Assembly (NCBI GenBank): GCA_028023455.1
Contig: JAQFVV010000014.1
Location: forward strand, 1,181,336 to 1,245,335
DNA: 64,000 nt
Reading direction: 5' to 3'
From: Epiperipatus broadwayi
Lineage: Eukaryota; Onychophora; Udeonychophora; Euonychophora; Peripatidae
A program made the translations under genes and the position numbers. This document shows, piece by piece, positions 41,746 to 51,700 of the stretch (position 1 is its first letter; every line of letters starts with the position of its first letter). The notes under the pieces are model-generated. The model saw only the letters and a program-made list of their open reading frames with translations, was not told where the DNA came from and did no database searches.

Positions 41746-41785
41746 TACTCACTGAAGAGAGACATAGCTTGAACTGTTTGGGAAT
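41746..41785 (+). ncRNA. Hammerhead remnant, plus-strand partner
   Basis: CUCA then CUGAAGA (41,752-758), GAGA...GCUU, then GAAC in place of GAAA, and a decayed helix III and helix I. Clearly the inverted sister of the motif at 41,509-41,549; no longer competent. Confidence 0.5.
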
Positions 41786-41926
41786 GTGACAGTCCTAGAT
41801 AAAGATTTTGAATGCATTCTCTTGTAGCATTTATCATTAAAAAAAGCTTTTTTAAAGCTATTAACATGCTCTTTATTTTACATATTTGTAAATGCAAACT
41901 ATGGAAGTCATGTGATATATGACTCA

Positions 41927-41962
<36 letters not shown>

Positions 41963-42141
41963 TTACTATCATTTTTATTTTTTTGATTGTTTTCAAATGA
42001 GTGTACACACACATAATACATATATATGAATGTGCTCTCTCAATTACTGCATTATTATTATTTTTAATTTTGTTTATACTGTAATCTTAATTTATGTAAG
42101 TGTACTATACAGATAGAAAAAAAAATTGCATTATATATATA

Positions 42142-42668
42142 TGACATTTATGTAAACAAAAATATGCTTGTTTGGAGGTTTTGGTAAAGCTCCATCTATT
42201 GATCATAAATACAAGCGATAGCAAGTTTACGTTTTCATAACTTGTTTTTGTTTTTCATAAATGTACCTTTGAAGTTTCTTGCAATGATATATATTGCAGA
42301 AGTTTTGACTATGTGGTGAAACTGAACTGATATCAGACCCATATAGCTATCTAGCTTGTTAGGCTGGATTTGAAGACATTTACGTGTCTGAAAAATCATG
42401 CTTGCAAACTGATAGGAATTTGTTGCATAAACGCTTTGAGTTAGTGTTTAGGTCTAGTTTCTAACTCCTATCCTTCACTGATGATAGCAAATCAGCTTGA
42501 AATCAGCTGATCTGAAGGTGGAGCCAACGAAAGAGACAGTGAATTCTGACTGACATTTATGTAAACAAAAATACGCTTGTTTGGATGTTTTAGTAAAGCT
42601 CCATCTATTGATCATAAATACAAGCGATAGCTAGTTTATGTTTTTATAACTTGTTTTTGTTTTTCATA
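42142..42668 (+). mobile_element. Hammerhead-bearing unit with direct ends
   Basis: The first ~118 bp (42,142-42,260) recur at 42,551-42,668 with few substitutions (409-bp period), starting TGACATTTATGTAAACAAAA and ending TGTTTTTGTTTTTCATA. Between the repeats sits one canonical hammerhead. Both outer ends abut TA dinucleotides. A 1.3-unit tandem of a ~409-nt ribozyme-bearing sequence with no coding capacity resembles retrozymes and non-autonomous PLEs with pseudo-LTRs. Repeat structure is seen; the element class is inferred. Confidence 0.75.
42472..42518 (+). ncRNA. Hammerhead ribozyme in 409-bp unit
   Basis: CCUUCA (42,472-477), CUGAUGA (478-484), helix II AGC...GCU, GAAA (499-502), a self-complementary AUCAGCUGAU as helix III, predicted cleavage after C42,512 (AUC), then UGAAGG (513-518) pairing perfectly with CCUUCA. 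All conserved core residues are present; the only defect is a U opposite U at the base of helix II. Confidence 0.75.
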
Positions 42669-43405
42669 TATATATATATGTTAAATATTGTTACTGCTAT
42701 ACTAGTTAAATTATTATAAATAAAATAGAAATTTGTATAAAATTACAATATTAGTCAATATATATATATATATATTATCAAAGTTTTACAACCATGGTTT
42801 CATCTATTAAAAAATAGACATTTTTAAGTGGCATTCAACTAATCATATAACATATATATTCAAAAGAAAATAGCCTTTTCATCATTTTTTTTCAAAAACC
42901 AATTTCTTTTATTTTTTGAATCTGAAGCCATCAATCTCATGAAGTCACCCTTTGATATTAAATGAAGTTGATTTTTGAGGAAAATGATAGGAAGTCTATT
43001 TTGTTTTGTATATATATGTTGTATGTTTAGTTAAATTTTATTTGACAATGTTTATTTGTAATGTTATATGAATTTTTATTTTATTTATATATATATAAGC
43101 ATTAGAAACCAATCAACTTATAGACAATCCCAATATAGATAACAATCAACAATCTCAAACTGTTGTCAAATCAACTCTTTTTTAAGTAGTAATTTATTAA
43201 ATAGTAATTAAAATCATATAAATTAGATATAGAACCAAGATAATCATCAATATTTTTAATATATTTTACTTGATTTTTTAATCTCATAGATAATTAAAGT
43301 TAAATGTTTATATGAATTGTTATTATAATAATTACTAGAAATGAAGAGATAATAGCTATTATATAGAGATAAACTTTGCCTTTTTTATTACTAAGAAATT
43401 ATCAC
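42669..43405. other. AT-rich sequence, no recognised gene
   Basis: TA-rich blocks near 42,760 and 43,088 and otherwise unassigned AT-rich DNA. Confidence 0.5.
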
Positions 43406-43585
43406 TTACTATTAATTAACAATTCCTAATGCTAAACAAGTTTTTTTCATAAACCTATAATAACTCTTTTGCTAGGGTTTGAAGTAAAAGAAGACCCTTT
43501 TACTTCAAAAACTCTCAATTAAAGAGCTATTATAGATTTATGAGAAAAACTTGGTTAGAATCAGGGTTTGTTAATTAGTAGTAAT
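43406..43585. mobile_element. Hairpin (MITE-like) foldback
   Basis: The arm 43,406-43,490 (TTACTATTAATTAACAA ... TTTGAAGTAAAAG) pairs with 43,498-43,585 with roughly 80-85% complementarity and a loop of only about 7 bp. Non-coding. The tiny loop makes it a near-complete palindrome. Confidence 0.75.
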
Positions 43586-43828
43586 AAATATTTTTTTTAG
43601 TTACATCAAAAAGATGAAAGTTCTCACTATTTAATGGATATTATATCATTTTTATTCATTATATATATAATCATAAATATTTGAAAACCAGGCACTCTTC
43701 ACAAACCTGGGAGCTTAATGATAAGTATAGAGAATTTGAACTCAGATTTTCAAGCACCCTTCAACTATCCACACTATCTTATACAACTGATACACATGAC
43801 CACACACATGTAGAAAAGATTAATAATC

Positions 43829-43872
43829 ACCAATATGTGTATTTCATGCTAAATCAGCACTCATCAGTTGGT
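43829..43872 (-). ncRNA. Hammerhead ribozyme (ACCAA family), minus
   Basis: Minus strand: ACCAA (43,872-868), CUGAUGA, helix II GUGCU...AGCAU, GAAA, a minimal helix III, AUA cleavage site, UUGGU (833-829). Core and helix I are complete; helix III has two pairs. Confidence 0.7.
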
Positions 43873-43890
43873 CTAGACTATCATCTCTCT

Positions 43891-43928
<38 letters not shown>

Positions 43929-44173
43929 ATCAATGCTCAGTTTATATTAAGATAGGCTTCAATCCACTGCAACCTCCTAATTTTTCAGCCATCCATATCA
44001 TTGAAAATTTGATGATGAAAACTGAAATCCCATGCTGATGCTAATATTATGGATGGCTCAGAAGTTGGGAGGTTGCAGTGGATTGAAGCCTGTCCATTAA
44101 AGTATGAAGATTTGCTATCTTAATATAAACTGAGCATTGATTATATATATGTGTGTGAGAGATGATAGTCTGG

Positions 44174-44217
44174 ACCAACTGATGAGTGCTGGTTTAGCAT
44201 GAAATACATATATTGGT
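44174..44217 (+). ncRNA. Hammerhead ribozyme (ACCAA family), plus
   Basis: ACCAA (44,174-178), CUGAUGA (179-185), helix II GUGCU...AGCAU (five pairs with one G-U), GAAA (201-204), AUA...UAU helix III with a 2-nt loop, predicted cleavage after A44,212, UUGGU (213-217). The cleanest motif of this family. It lies about 320 bp upstream of, and in the same orientation as, the PLE frame at 44,540. Confidence 0.75.
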
Positions 44218-44330
44218 GATTATTAATCTTTTCTACATGTGTGTGGTCATGTGTATCAGTTGTATAAGATAGTGTGGATAGTTGAAGGGTGCTTGAAAAT
44301 ATGAGTTCAAATCCTCTATATTTATATATA

Positions 44331-44483
44331 TAATCAATAAAAACAAGTCATATATTGCATGACTTGCTTTAAGCTTATATTACAGATATGAAATATAGGG
44401 AGCATGCAAATAGCTCTAACAAGATTTTATTGATAAGTGCGGCAGTTGTCAATAAAAGCATGTTCCCTATATTTCACATTCAT

Positions 44484-44532
<49 letters not shown>
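44331..44532. repeat. Short foldback and (CA)n(TA)n tract
   Basis: GAAATATAGGGAGCATGC (44,391-44,408) pairs with GCATGTTCCCTATATTTC (44,459-44,476). It is followed by (CA)n (about 44,483-44,505) and (TA)n to 44,532, against which the truncated PLE begins. Confidence 0.75.
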
Positions 44533-44539
<7 letters not shown>

Positions 44540-45235
44540 ACAAGCTATCAGTCTGTATCTCATAAAGTAGCTGCTTTAAGGAATTATTGTCATAGGATTA
44601 TTAAATTAAATAATTCTAGTGGGGTAGCTTTGTTTCAGAAATATCAATTTTATAAAGATTATTTGAGTGTTGGATACTCTGATAAATTTGTTAAAAGTAT
44701 TTTATTTAAAAGTAATATTTGTAAGGTTGTAAAGGTTAAAGAAAAATATGATTTTATTTCTTTGCCATTTAAATTGTCTTTTTATAAAATTGTGTGTAGA
44801 AATAGTAAATTGTTTGGAAATAAGAAAATTGCTTGGAAAAGGGGTGTTACATTGAATAATTTATTAAATAATACAAAAGAAGTTTTTGATAGAAAGACTA
44901 TTCCTGGTGTAGTATATTTTATTCCTTGTTTATTTTGTAAGAAGGTTTACACAGGTCAGAATAGTTTGAGTTTAAATGAAAGAATAAAGGTTCATAAAAG
45001 TAGAGTTAAAAATAGATATCTTAGTTCTGCTTTGTATGTTCATGAAAAAGATACAGGCCACACTATTGATTTTGATGAAGCTAAGGTTGTCTTCTTTGAG
45101 AGAATTGAAATCAAAAGAAGAATTAAAGAGTCTTTATTATTGAAAATTTATTATTCTGAAGCAATTAACTTATTTAAGAGTTCTTTTAATTTTAAGGGTG
45201 GATGGGAAGTGAATGGATTTGTGGGTAGTTTTTAA
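44540..45235 (+). CDS. PLE C-terminal region with GIY-YIG domain
   Basis: The frame is open from the (TA)n edge to a stop at 45,233-235 and has no convincing start, as expected for a 5'-truncated PLE. It opens with SYQSVSHKVAALRNYCHRI, resembling the end of the PLE reverse transcriptase (H-K...Y-x-H-R). A linker follows, then GVTLNNLLNNTKEV and the endonuclease: P-G-V-V-Y-F-I-P-C-x-x-C-K-K-V-Y-T-G, an Arg-containing helix (NERIKVHK), and IKESLLL with the conserved Glu. The YIG signature is YTG and the usual GIY is VVY. The catalytic Arg and Glu positions are plausible. About 230 codons without a stop suggest a recent copy. The reverse transcriptase catalytic part is missing, so it is not autonomous. 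Confidence 0.75.
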   Translation, partial: TSYQSVSHKVAALRNYCHRIIKLNNSSGVALFQKYQFYKDYLSVGYSDKFVKSILFKSNICKVVKVKEKYDFISLPFKLSFYKIVCRNSKLFGNKKIAWKRGVTLNNLLNNTKEVFDRKTIPGVVYFIPCLFCKKVYTGQNSLSLNERIKVHKSRVKNRYLSSALYVHEKDTGHTIDFDEAKVVFFERIEIKRRIKESLLLKIYYSEAINLFKSSFNFKGGWEVNGFVGSF

Positions 45236-45269
45236 TAGTATATATATATTGTGTAGTTTTTTTGTAGTT

Positions 45270-45318
45270 CTTTACACTTGAGAAGTCTGCTTGTAGCAGT
45301 GAAACCTTAGGTTGTGTT
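45270..45318 (+). ncRNA. Hammerhead-like remnant after PLE stop
   Basis: ACAC, then UUGAGA where CUGAUGA would be expected, GUCUGC...GCAG-type helix II, GAAA (45,301-304), ACC...GGU helix III, then U and GUGU pairing to ACAC. Spacing, helices and GAAA fit, but the CUGANGA box is altered, so it is probably inactive. It begins 35 nt after the PLE stop. Confidence 0.4.
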
Positions 45319-45371
45319 TTAATATTATTTTTATGCTGGTCTGGTTTAATTTTAGATTTGGGGTAGCTTTG

Positions 45372-45375
<4 letters not shown>

Positions 45376-45404
<29 letters not shown>
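45376..45404. repeat. (TA)n at PLE tail
   Basis: A short pure TA run at the end of the PLE 3' tail. Confidence 0.9.
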
Positions 45405-45407
<3 letters not shown>

Positions 45408-45442
45408 ATAAATAAAGTTTGATATCTGTATTCGTTTCACAA

Positions 45443-45702
45443 TATATGTAATATACAAATCAATATATATATCAAAATACAGTACAATTTATATAAATTA
45501 TATTCTTTTACAAGTACTTTCGACTATACACTTTGTAGTCTTTATCAACTATATAACGTTGAATAATCTCGTTTTGATTATTCAACGTTATATAGTTGAT
45601 AAAGACTACAAAGTGTATAGTCGGAAGTACTTCTAAAAGAATATAATTTATATAAATTGTACTGTATTTTGATATATATATTGATTTGTATATTACATAT
45701 AT
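45443..45702. mobile_element. Near-perfect palindrome with hammerhead traces
   Basis: Arms 45,443-45,568 and 45,576-45,702 are almost perfectly complementary around a 7-bp spacer. Each arm, read outward, carries UUGAUAA, one A, GACUA...UAGUC, then GAAA (left arm, 45,521-518) or GGAA (right arm, 45,623-626), and GUACUU. This keeps hammerhead order with two changes in the first box. TA-rich outer ends. It follows the PLE by about 200 bp and probably represents two joined PLE 3' tails of another subfamily. Confidence 0.7.
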
Positions 45703-48700
45703 ATATATTTGCATATTGACATTTTCAGCTGTACATGTGTATTTTAGTAAAAAGAATGTGAGTTATTTTATATGATGTATAATGTATACTATGTGGATTT
45801 TTTACAAAATGTAGAGGATATTAGAGCTATCTATATTTTGATGTAAATAGTGGAATTTGAATGTCTTGTACAGGGATTTTTAATAAATTAACATATAATG
45901 GAAACATTAAACATTGAAAATTTTATGTATCCTATCTATCAAGACAGAGATGCCATCAGTTTTAGATTTTAAATAATGTTTAGTATTGGTATGGATAATT
46001 ATTTGTGGGCAAAATTGTAGAAGCCAATTACATAAAGCAAAAATGTTGCTGCATAAAATCAATGCATTTTAGATTAGTTTCTGTGATACAAATTTTTTTA
46101 AGGTCTACAATAAAGGGAAAAAATGACAAAAATAATAGAAAAATAAAAATATAATTAAGAGATATGTTAAAACAAAAAAATAGTAAAAAACTAATATAAA
46201 CATGGGCTAAAAAGGAATAGAAGTACTAGCTTTGAGAAATATTTTGATATGAAAAAATGGCATTTTAATATGATAAAAAATGTTAAGTGCAGAAAATTTT
46301 AATTTAAACATTATAATGTGGAAATATATATTTGTATGTCAAATGATTTGCTACTATGACAAATGAGAAATTTGATCTACTTCCTTAGCAGTGAGTTCTC
46401 CTTCTGGCTGCATATATTTTTTTTGTATTATGATTTTTAATTTATGATTGCCACCATGCAGAATGTAATTATCAAGACTTGGAAATAGAGTTAAAGTATT
46501 GAAGTAACAAGATCCATTATCTGGAAACATTAGTACACATCTTTTTATTATTAGGTTGAAGAAGTTTATTCAGATGAGAATTTTCATTGGTAAAACTAGA
46601 ATAGCATATTGATAAGGGCAGAATTGTTTCAAAATTGAGTTTGTTTGTTTGATTTTTGAGGGGAGAAAAGTTAAAAGGTTGTTGCACATTTTAATGCTTT
46701 TTATTTTTTAATTTCTTTTTTTAATTTTATATGCATATAATTTCTTATAGATATGTTTAATTTTCTTAAAATTCACTAGGAAATCATAATCTTTTATTAC
46801 GATCATACTAGAAAAAGAAATGGTATCTCATATTAAAAGTAGGAGAATATTGATGAGAGTAATAATTTTTGAGTTATTCAGAGTTCTCTGAATCTGGATA
46901 AAAAGCATTCTTAATTGCTTTATTATTTTTTTTTATATTTATTCTATTAGCATTATCAAAGTTATTGTGGTACCAAGTAACAGGTTCGGTATGGAATCAT
47001 TTATTTAGTACTATTAGTTGATATGCTTCTAGACTGATGGGATTTATGGTTTTTGAGATCACAAAATTTGCACAACTATGTCAAGCGTTGCCTGATTATA
47101 TTCTCAATTTATAAAGAAAACAATGATGCAAATCACCTTTAAATGTATTGATCAAAAATGACTCATCAGTACTAAGGGACATAAGAATGTCAAGAGAGAA
47201 TATATTTTAGTAGTATAATCCAAATGACAGCTGTATTTCTATGAACCAGCATTAATGATCTTCTTTCAATCAAATATTTAAATGATACACCATTGGATAT
47301 AATTTTTTTTTCGATTGCAAATATGAGACTGAAAATGTATTATATCTGCTATTAGTATATTCACTTCAACTAATTAGATGATTTAGATTTGCACATTATG
47401 TGATTATGTTGCCTAAAAAATAATATACTTTTAAGCAAATACTTTTATACAGTATTATTTAATTGAAATATTAAGTACTTTTTATCAGGATATTGTAATC
47501 CCTTGTAAATTATTTTCCATATTTTTTTTATCACTTAAAAACTGAAATAATATCATACAGTGGGAACTTCATTGTGCAGATATTAATATCAAAAACCAAT
47601 AAAATAAGAATATTTTTAGTTAGTGATATTTGTATTTTTATCAGATTGAGTAAAACTTTCTTGAATGTTTGCATATTTTTGTTATCACTTACGTTTTTCC
47701 ATTTTCATGTAGTGTAATTAAATTGAGACTAGGTTTACACATTTTAATTTTTTCTTTATGTTGCTTTTAGTCTGAATAATATTTTGTGAATATAAAACTA
47801 CTTTTTTAAACAAAGTTACTACTGAAAACAATTTTTTTATGTATAACTAAAATAAAAAAAAATTCTAAAAGTTATTTATTTATTTAAAGAAACAAAAAAA
47901 ATCATCTAAGTTTTTTTTTTTTTGTATTATCTAAAATAATATAACTTTTTTTTCTTATCAACATAAATTTAATTTCTTTTATAAACATTATTTAACTATA
48001 AAAATAACACATTTTATATTTATTAAATATAAAATAATATAATTCAAATTGTCAAAAAAACAACAACAACAAAATAAAACATTTCCATTCATTTCTTCTT
48101 GACAAACAAAATTTAACCAAGGGCTTTCATTTTGTGCAAATTGAATTTTGCAATGTAAACCACAACAGTATGTGATACTACTATAAATTTTCATATCCCT
48201 TCATTTCAAAGAATTTTTAAAAGTTAACAGCTATCTGCCTAAATTTTTAGATGTGTCTGCATTTTGCAAAAATTATATTAGTTTAAATTTAGTTTGCATA
48301 TTATTAATTTCATGTGCCTTTTCCAGCTTCATTGGTATTTGAGACTGCTTGTAGTCTAAATGTGCATAAACATTCTTCATGTTTAACCAAATATTATAAT
48401 ACTTATTGTAAATATTGCTCACAATAATATAAAGCAAATGTATTTTACTATAGTAGCTGATTTCAAGAAAGCAATCTATTAATTTCGGTTAGAAGCTATT
48501 TTGAACCAATGTAATTTTATTTCTTGATTTTTATGATTTCATGGTTATATTTGTTTAATATTTTTTTCATTCAAATACTATATTATTAATTGTAAATAAT
48601 GCTTATAATTATAAAAAAAAATCATGTACTAAGACTTATGACATTTATACATATATACATAACAATTTTTTTTTTCCAGAAGTATGAGATTCTGCTTGTA

Positions 48701-51700
48701 AATAAAACCATGTTGTAGCTGTTGTGGTTAATCTTTGCACTATTGAGTTATCAGCATTTATTGCAGGATTGCAATACAGCTATCATTCAACATACACATT
48801 ATTAAAATACTATCAGCCTAACTCATGACTGGTAAATTTAAACAAGTACCATTTCAAGATATATACAGAATTTGCACAAAAAGAGTAAAAAACTTCAAAG
48901 AAGATATTATTTGAGTTATACAGTTGTAAAAGGAAGCATCAGATTATTTTCTTTCAGAAATATGTTTTAAGATTTTTTTGTGTGTGTGAAAGTCAACACT
49001 ACTTAGAATAAAAAAAACTAACGTTGCTATTTTTGCCAGAATTTCTTTTCATAATACTAGAATCAATTACTTTATTCAAAATAGTCAATTTTAGCCTACA
49101 AAATAATTGCTGTGTCATGTATTTCTTTACACATATTTTTGTTTACTTTGATATTATAACCTTTACTTTTATTACTATTCATATTTTGGTTTGAATTCAA
49201 TTTGGTATTTAGTTGTTTAAATATTGTTCTTTGTTAATTTAATAAATACCTAATTTTTTATAAAATACTGGATGTATATATTTTTCTTAATGACCATTTT
49301 ATTCTTGGCTTCATTTTTACCTTTTTAAAAAGTGATTGCACTTCTATCATATCTAGATGTGATCTGAATTTTATCTGTTACTATATGATTATTATTTCAT
49401 TTTAATACTGTTCTTGAACATACTTTGATTCAATACATATATATCCCATCTGCATTATATTTTATCAATTGATGCTTTCCATATACAATTTTGAATATTG
49501 TCATTCTTACTTTATTTATTCATTATTATGCTATTATATTCTCTATAAATCTTATTGATTATTTACCTTTTTTAGTTTTTATATTCTGTTATTTTATCAT
49601 CTTTTTCATTACCTAAAATATTTCAATTTCCATTATTATTATTATGCAACAATTTTTTTTTATTTTTTTGTCAAATATTGGTTGATTCTCTTTATACCAA
49701 CTTTGCATTTTGTCATCATTCTTTTCTTTTTTTTCCTTTTGGATCTAAAATAATTTTTTAAACATTTTATCTTTTTCTACTTTCACTATAATATTTTGTT
49801 CATCTTCATTTTTAACACCATAATTTATCCATTTTTATTTTAATGAATTTTACAATACTAGTCAATTAATTATTTCATTTTTTTTTTCTGTCTTATTTAG
49901 ATGATTTCAGCAGTCAAATGTCTGGTTTTTGAAAAGGAGCTGAGATATTTATGCAATAAAGTTACAAATTGTTTTGAGTCTATCACTCTCTCACTATACT
50001 AAGAAACCAGGGTCTTTTATAATGATAATTCAGTCAATGTGTTATGTTCTAGAAAATAACATCTGTATTGAAGTAGTTTGTGTGCTTTTCCCAATTATGC
50101 ATTAGATATCAATTTTTAATTACAAACAATAATTTAAAGATTGAGATTTCTTTTGAGGAGTAAATAAATAATTTATTTTGAAGCATTGTGAGAATTACAT
50201 TGGGGAATATATGCAATTAAATAGGTATTTCCAATATTATTATTTAAGGAAAAAGACTAATATGGATTTGATTTGGAAATTATTAAACAATTTTTTGGGA
50301 AGATGACAATACTTTTCTTTCCTGTAAAATATATTTTTTGATATCAATCTATTGTGTATCTTATTTCATAGAGATGATTAAACTCTGAACATTTTTTATT
50401 GAATATTTCTTTCCAAACATATTACAGTGATATTATCATCTCCTTTTCCATTTCCATATTGCAAATGTAAAAACCTTGTTTTTTTAATAAATTAGTATTA
50501 GTAAAATAGGAGAACACCAGGAGATATTTTCATTCTTAATAAAGACATCACTACTTCTTTTTTTTAAACTTTATTATTATCATCTATTGTAAAATATTAT
50601 AGACCTCTTAATATAGGAAATACAATTCTGTAAATAATTTGATTCAAATAAAAATTATTTTAAAATTAAAAAGAAAAAATAATATGCAATTATGGGAATG
50701 AACGTTCATTGTGGTTGGAGAAGCGCTTTCTGTATATTTTACTAATCTTACCCTGGATAATAATAATAATTTTTTAAAATTAATTTATTATGCATATATT
50801 TTTTATTTAGTGTTTGTATCATTATCATTATTTATAGTGTCTTCTGTGTTTTAATTGACATATTATTGTCACTAACTACTTTGTATTGCTACTCTCATTT
50901 GTATGTCATTGTTTTGTGATTATTTTATTGTGTTAAATTTTATATAGCATATACTTTATTCCAAATGTATCATTTACTACCGTTATTAGAAGAATTATAA
51001 TTACTATAAGTTATTGTTATTTATTAATTTACTTCGTCATTGGTTTATAAAATTTAGATATTTTACATATTTTTTTATGTATTTACAATATATACTATAT
51101 TTTTCTTAATTTTGTGTAAATACAACTTTGAAATAAGCATCAGACTTTTTAATAACTATAATAATAATTTATTTAATAATAAATTTTAAAATATCTTGAT
51201 TTTACATTTTATTTTTAATTAAATCTATATTCTATTTAATAAGTGCAAATTATCTGCAGACATCATTAATTTGTAGTATTTTATTGTTTATTTGTTAGAT
51301 CTGTCAGATATATTTGATATATTACTGTATTCTGTGCATCAAATTAAAAAAAAAAAAAAGATAATAATTATTTACAAGCGTATTCAGTTTCACATATTAA
51401 TTGCTGTAGTGAAAGATTCATCTTGTTGATATAAGAATAGCAGTAGAAAAAAGAAATTTGTACATTTCATATTTAATCCAGACTAAAATTCATACTAACT
51501 TTTCGAAGGAAAAAATATGAAGCCTGCTTAGAAATGTTTAATCCCAAAAACAAATATCTTTTTTTTTATCTTAAAGCAAATCAGTTTTGGCATCTTTATA
51601 TTTGTCTGGTCTTCTTTTTTCTTTTTCGTCTATAAAGCAGCAGGTGTTTTAATTAATGAAACACTGTCTTAAAGATAAAATATTTGAGAACAATGAAGAA

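Larger units (their letters stand above)
41270..41940. mobile_element. Hammerhead-bearing head-to-head foldback
   Basis: The minus-strand unit (about 41,355-41,668) and plus-strand unit (about 41,672-41,935) are inverted copies; outer parts pair as ATATATCACATGACTT with AAGTCATGTGATATAT. Both carry a hammerhead motif. The 3' side ends in an ATT microsatellite (41,928-41,962). No coding content. It is a sibling of the 39,564 unit and a cousin of the 21-22 kb units. Confidence 0.7.
43685..44330. mobile_element. Hammerhead-bearing head-to-head foldback
   Basis: The left arm (43,685-about 43,990, minus-strand unit) and right arm (about 44,045-44,325, plus-strand unit) are inverted copies with few differences, separated by about 55 bp. 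Matching blocks include GAAGGGTGCTTGAAAAT, GTGGTCATGTGTATCAGTTG, the hammerhead, GATAGTCTRGACCAACTGATG, and GGTTGCAGTGGATTGAAGCC. High identity suggests a young insertion. Same family as 30,534-31,262. No frames. Confidence 0.8.

Noticed and set aside
47145-47180. Minus-strand CTGATGAGTCA...TGAT as a hammerhead
   Set aside because: Helix II can pair, but the GAAA box is absent and helix I is not complementary.
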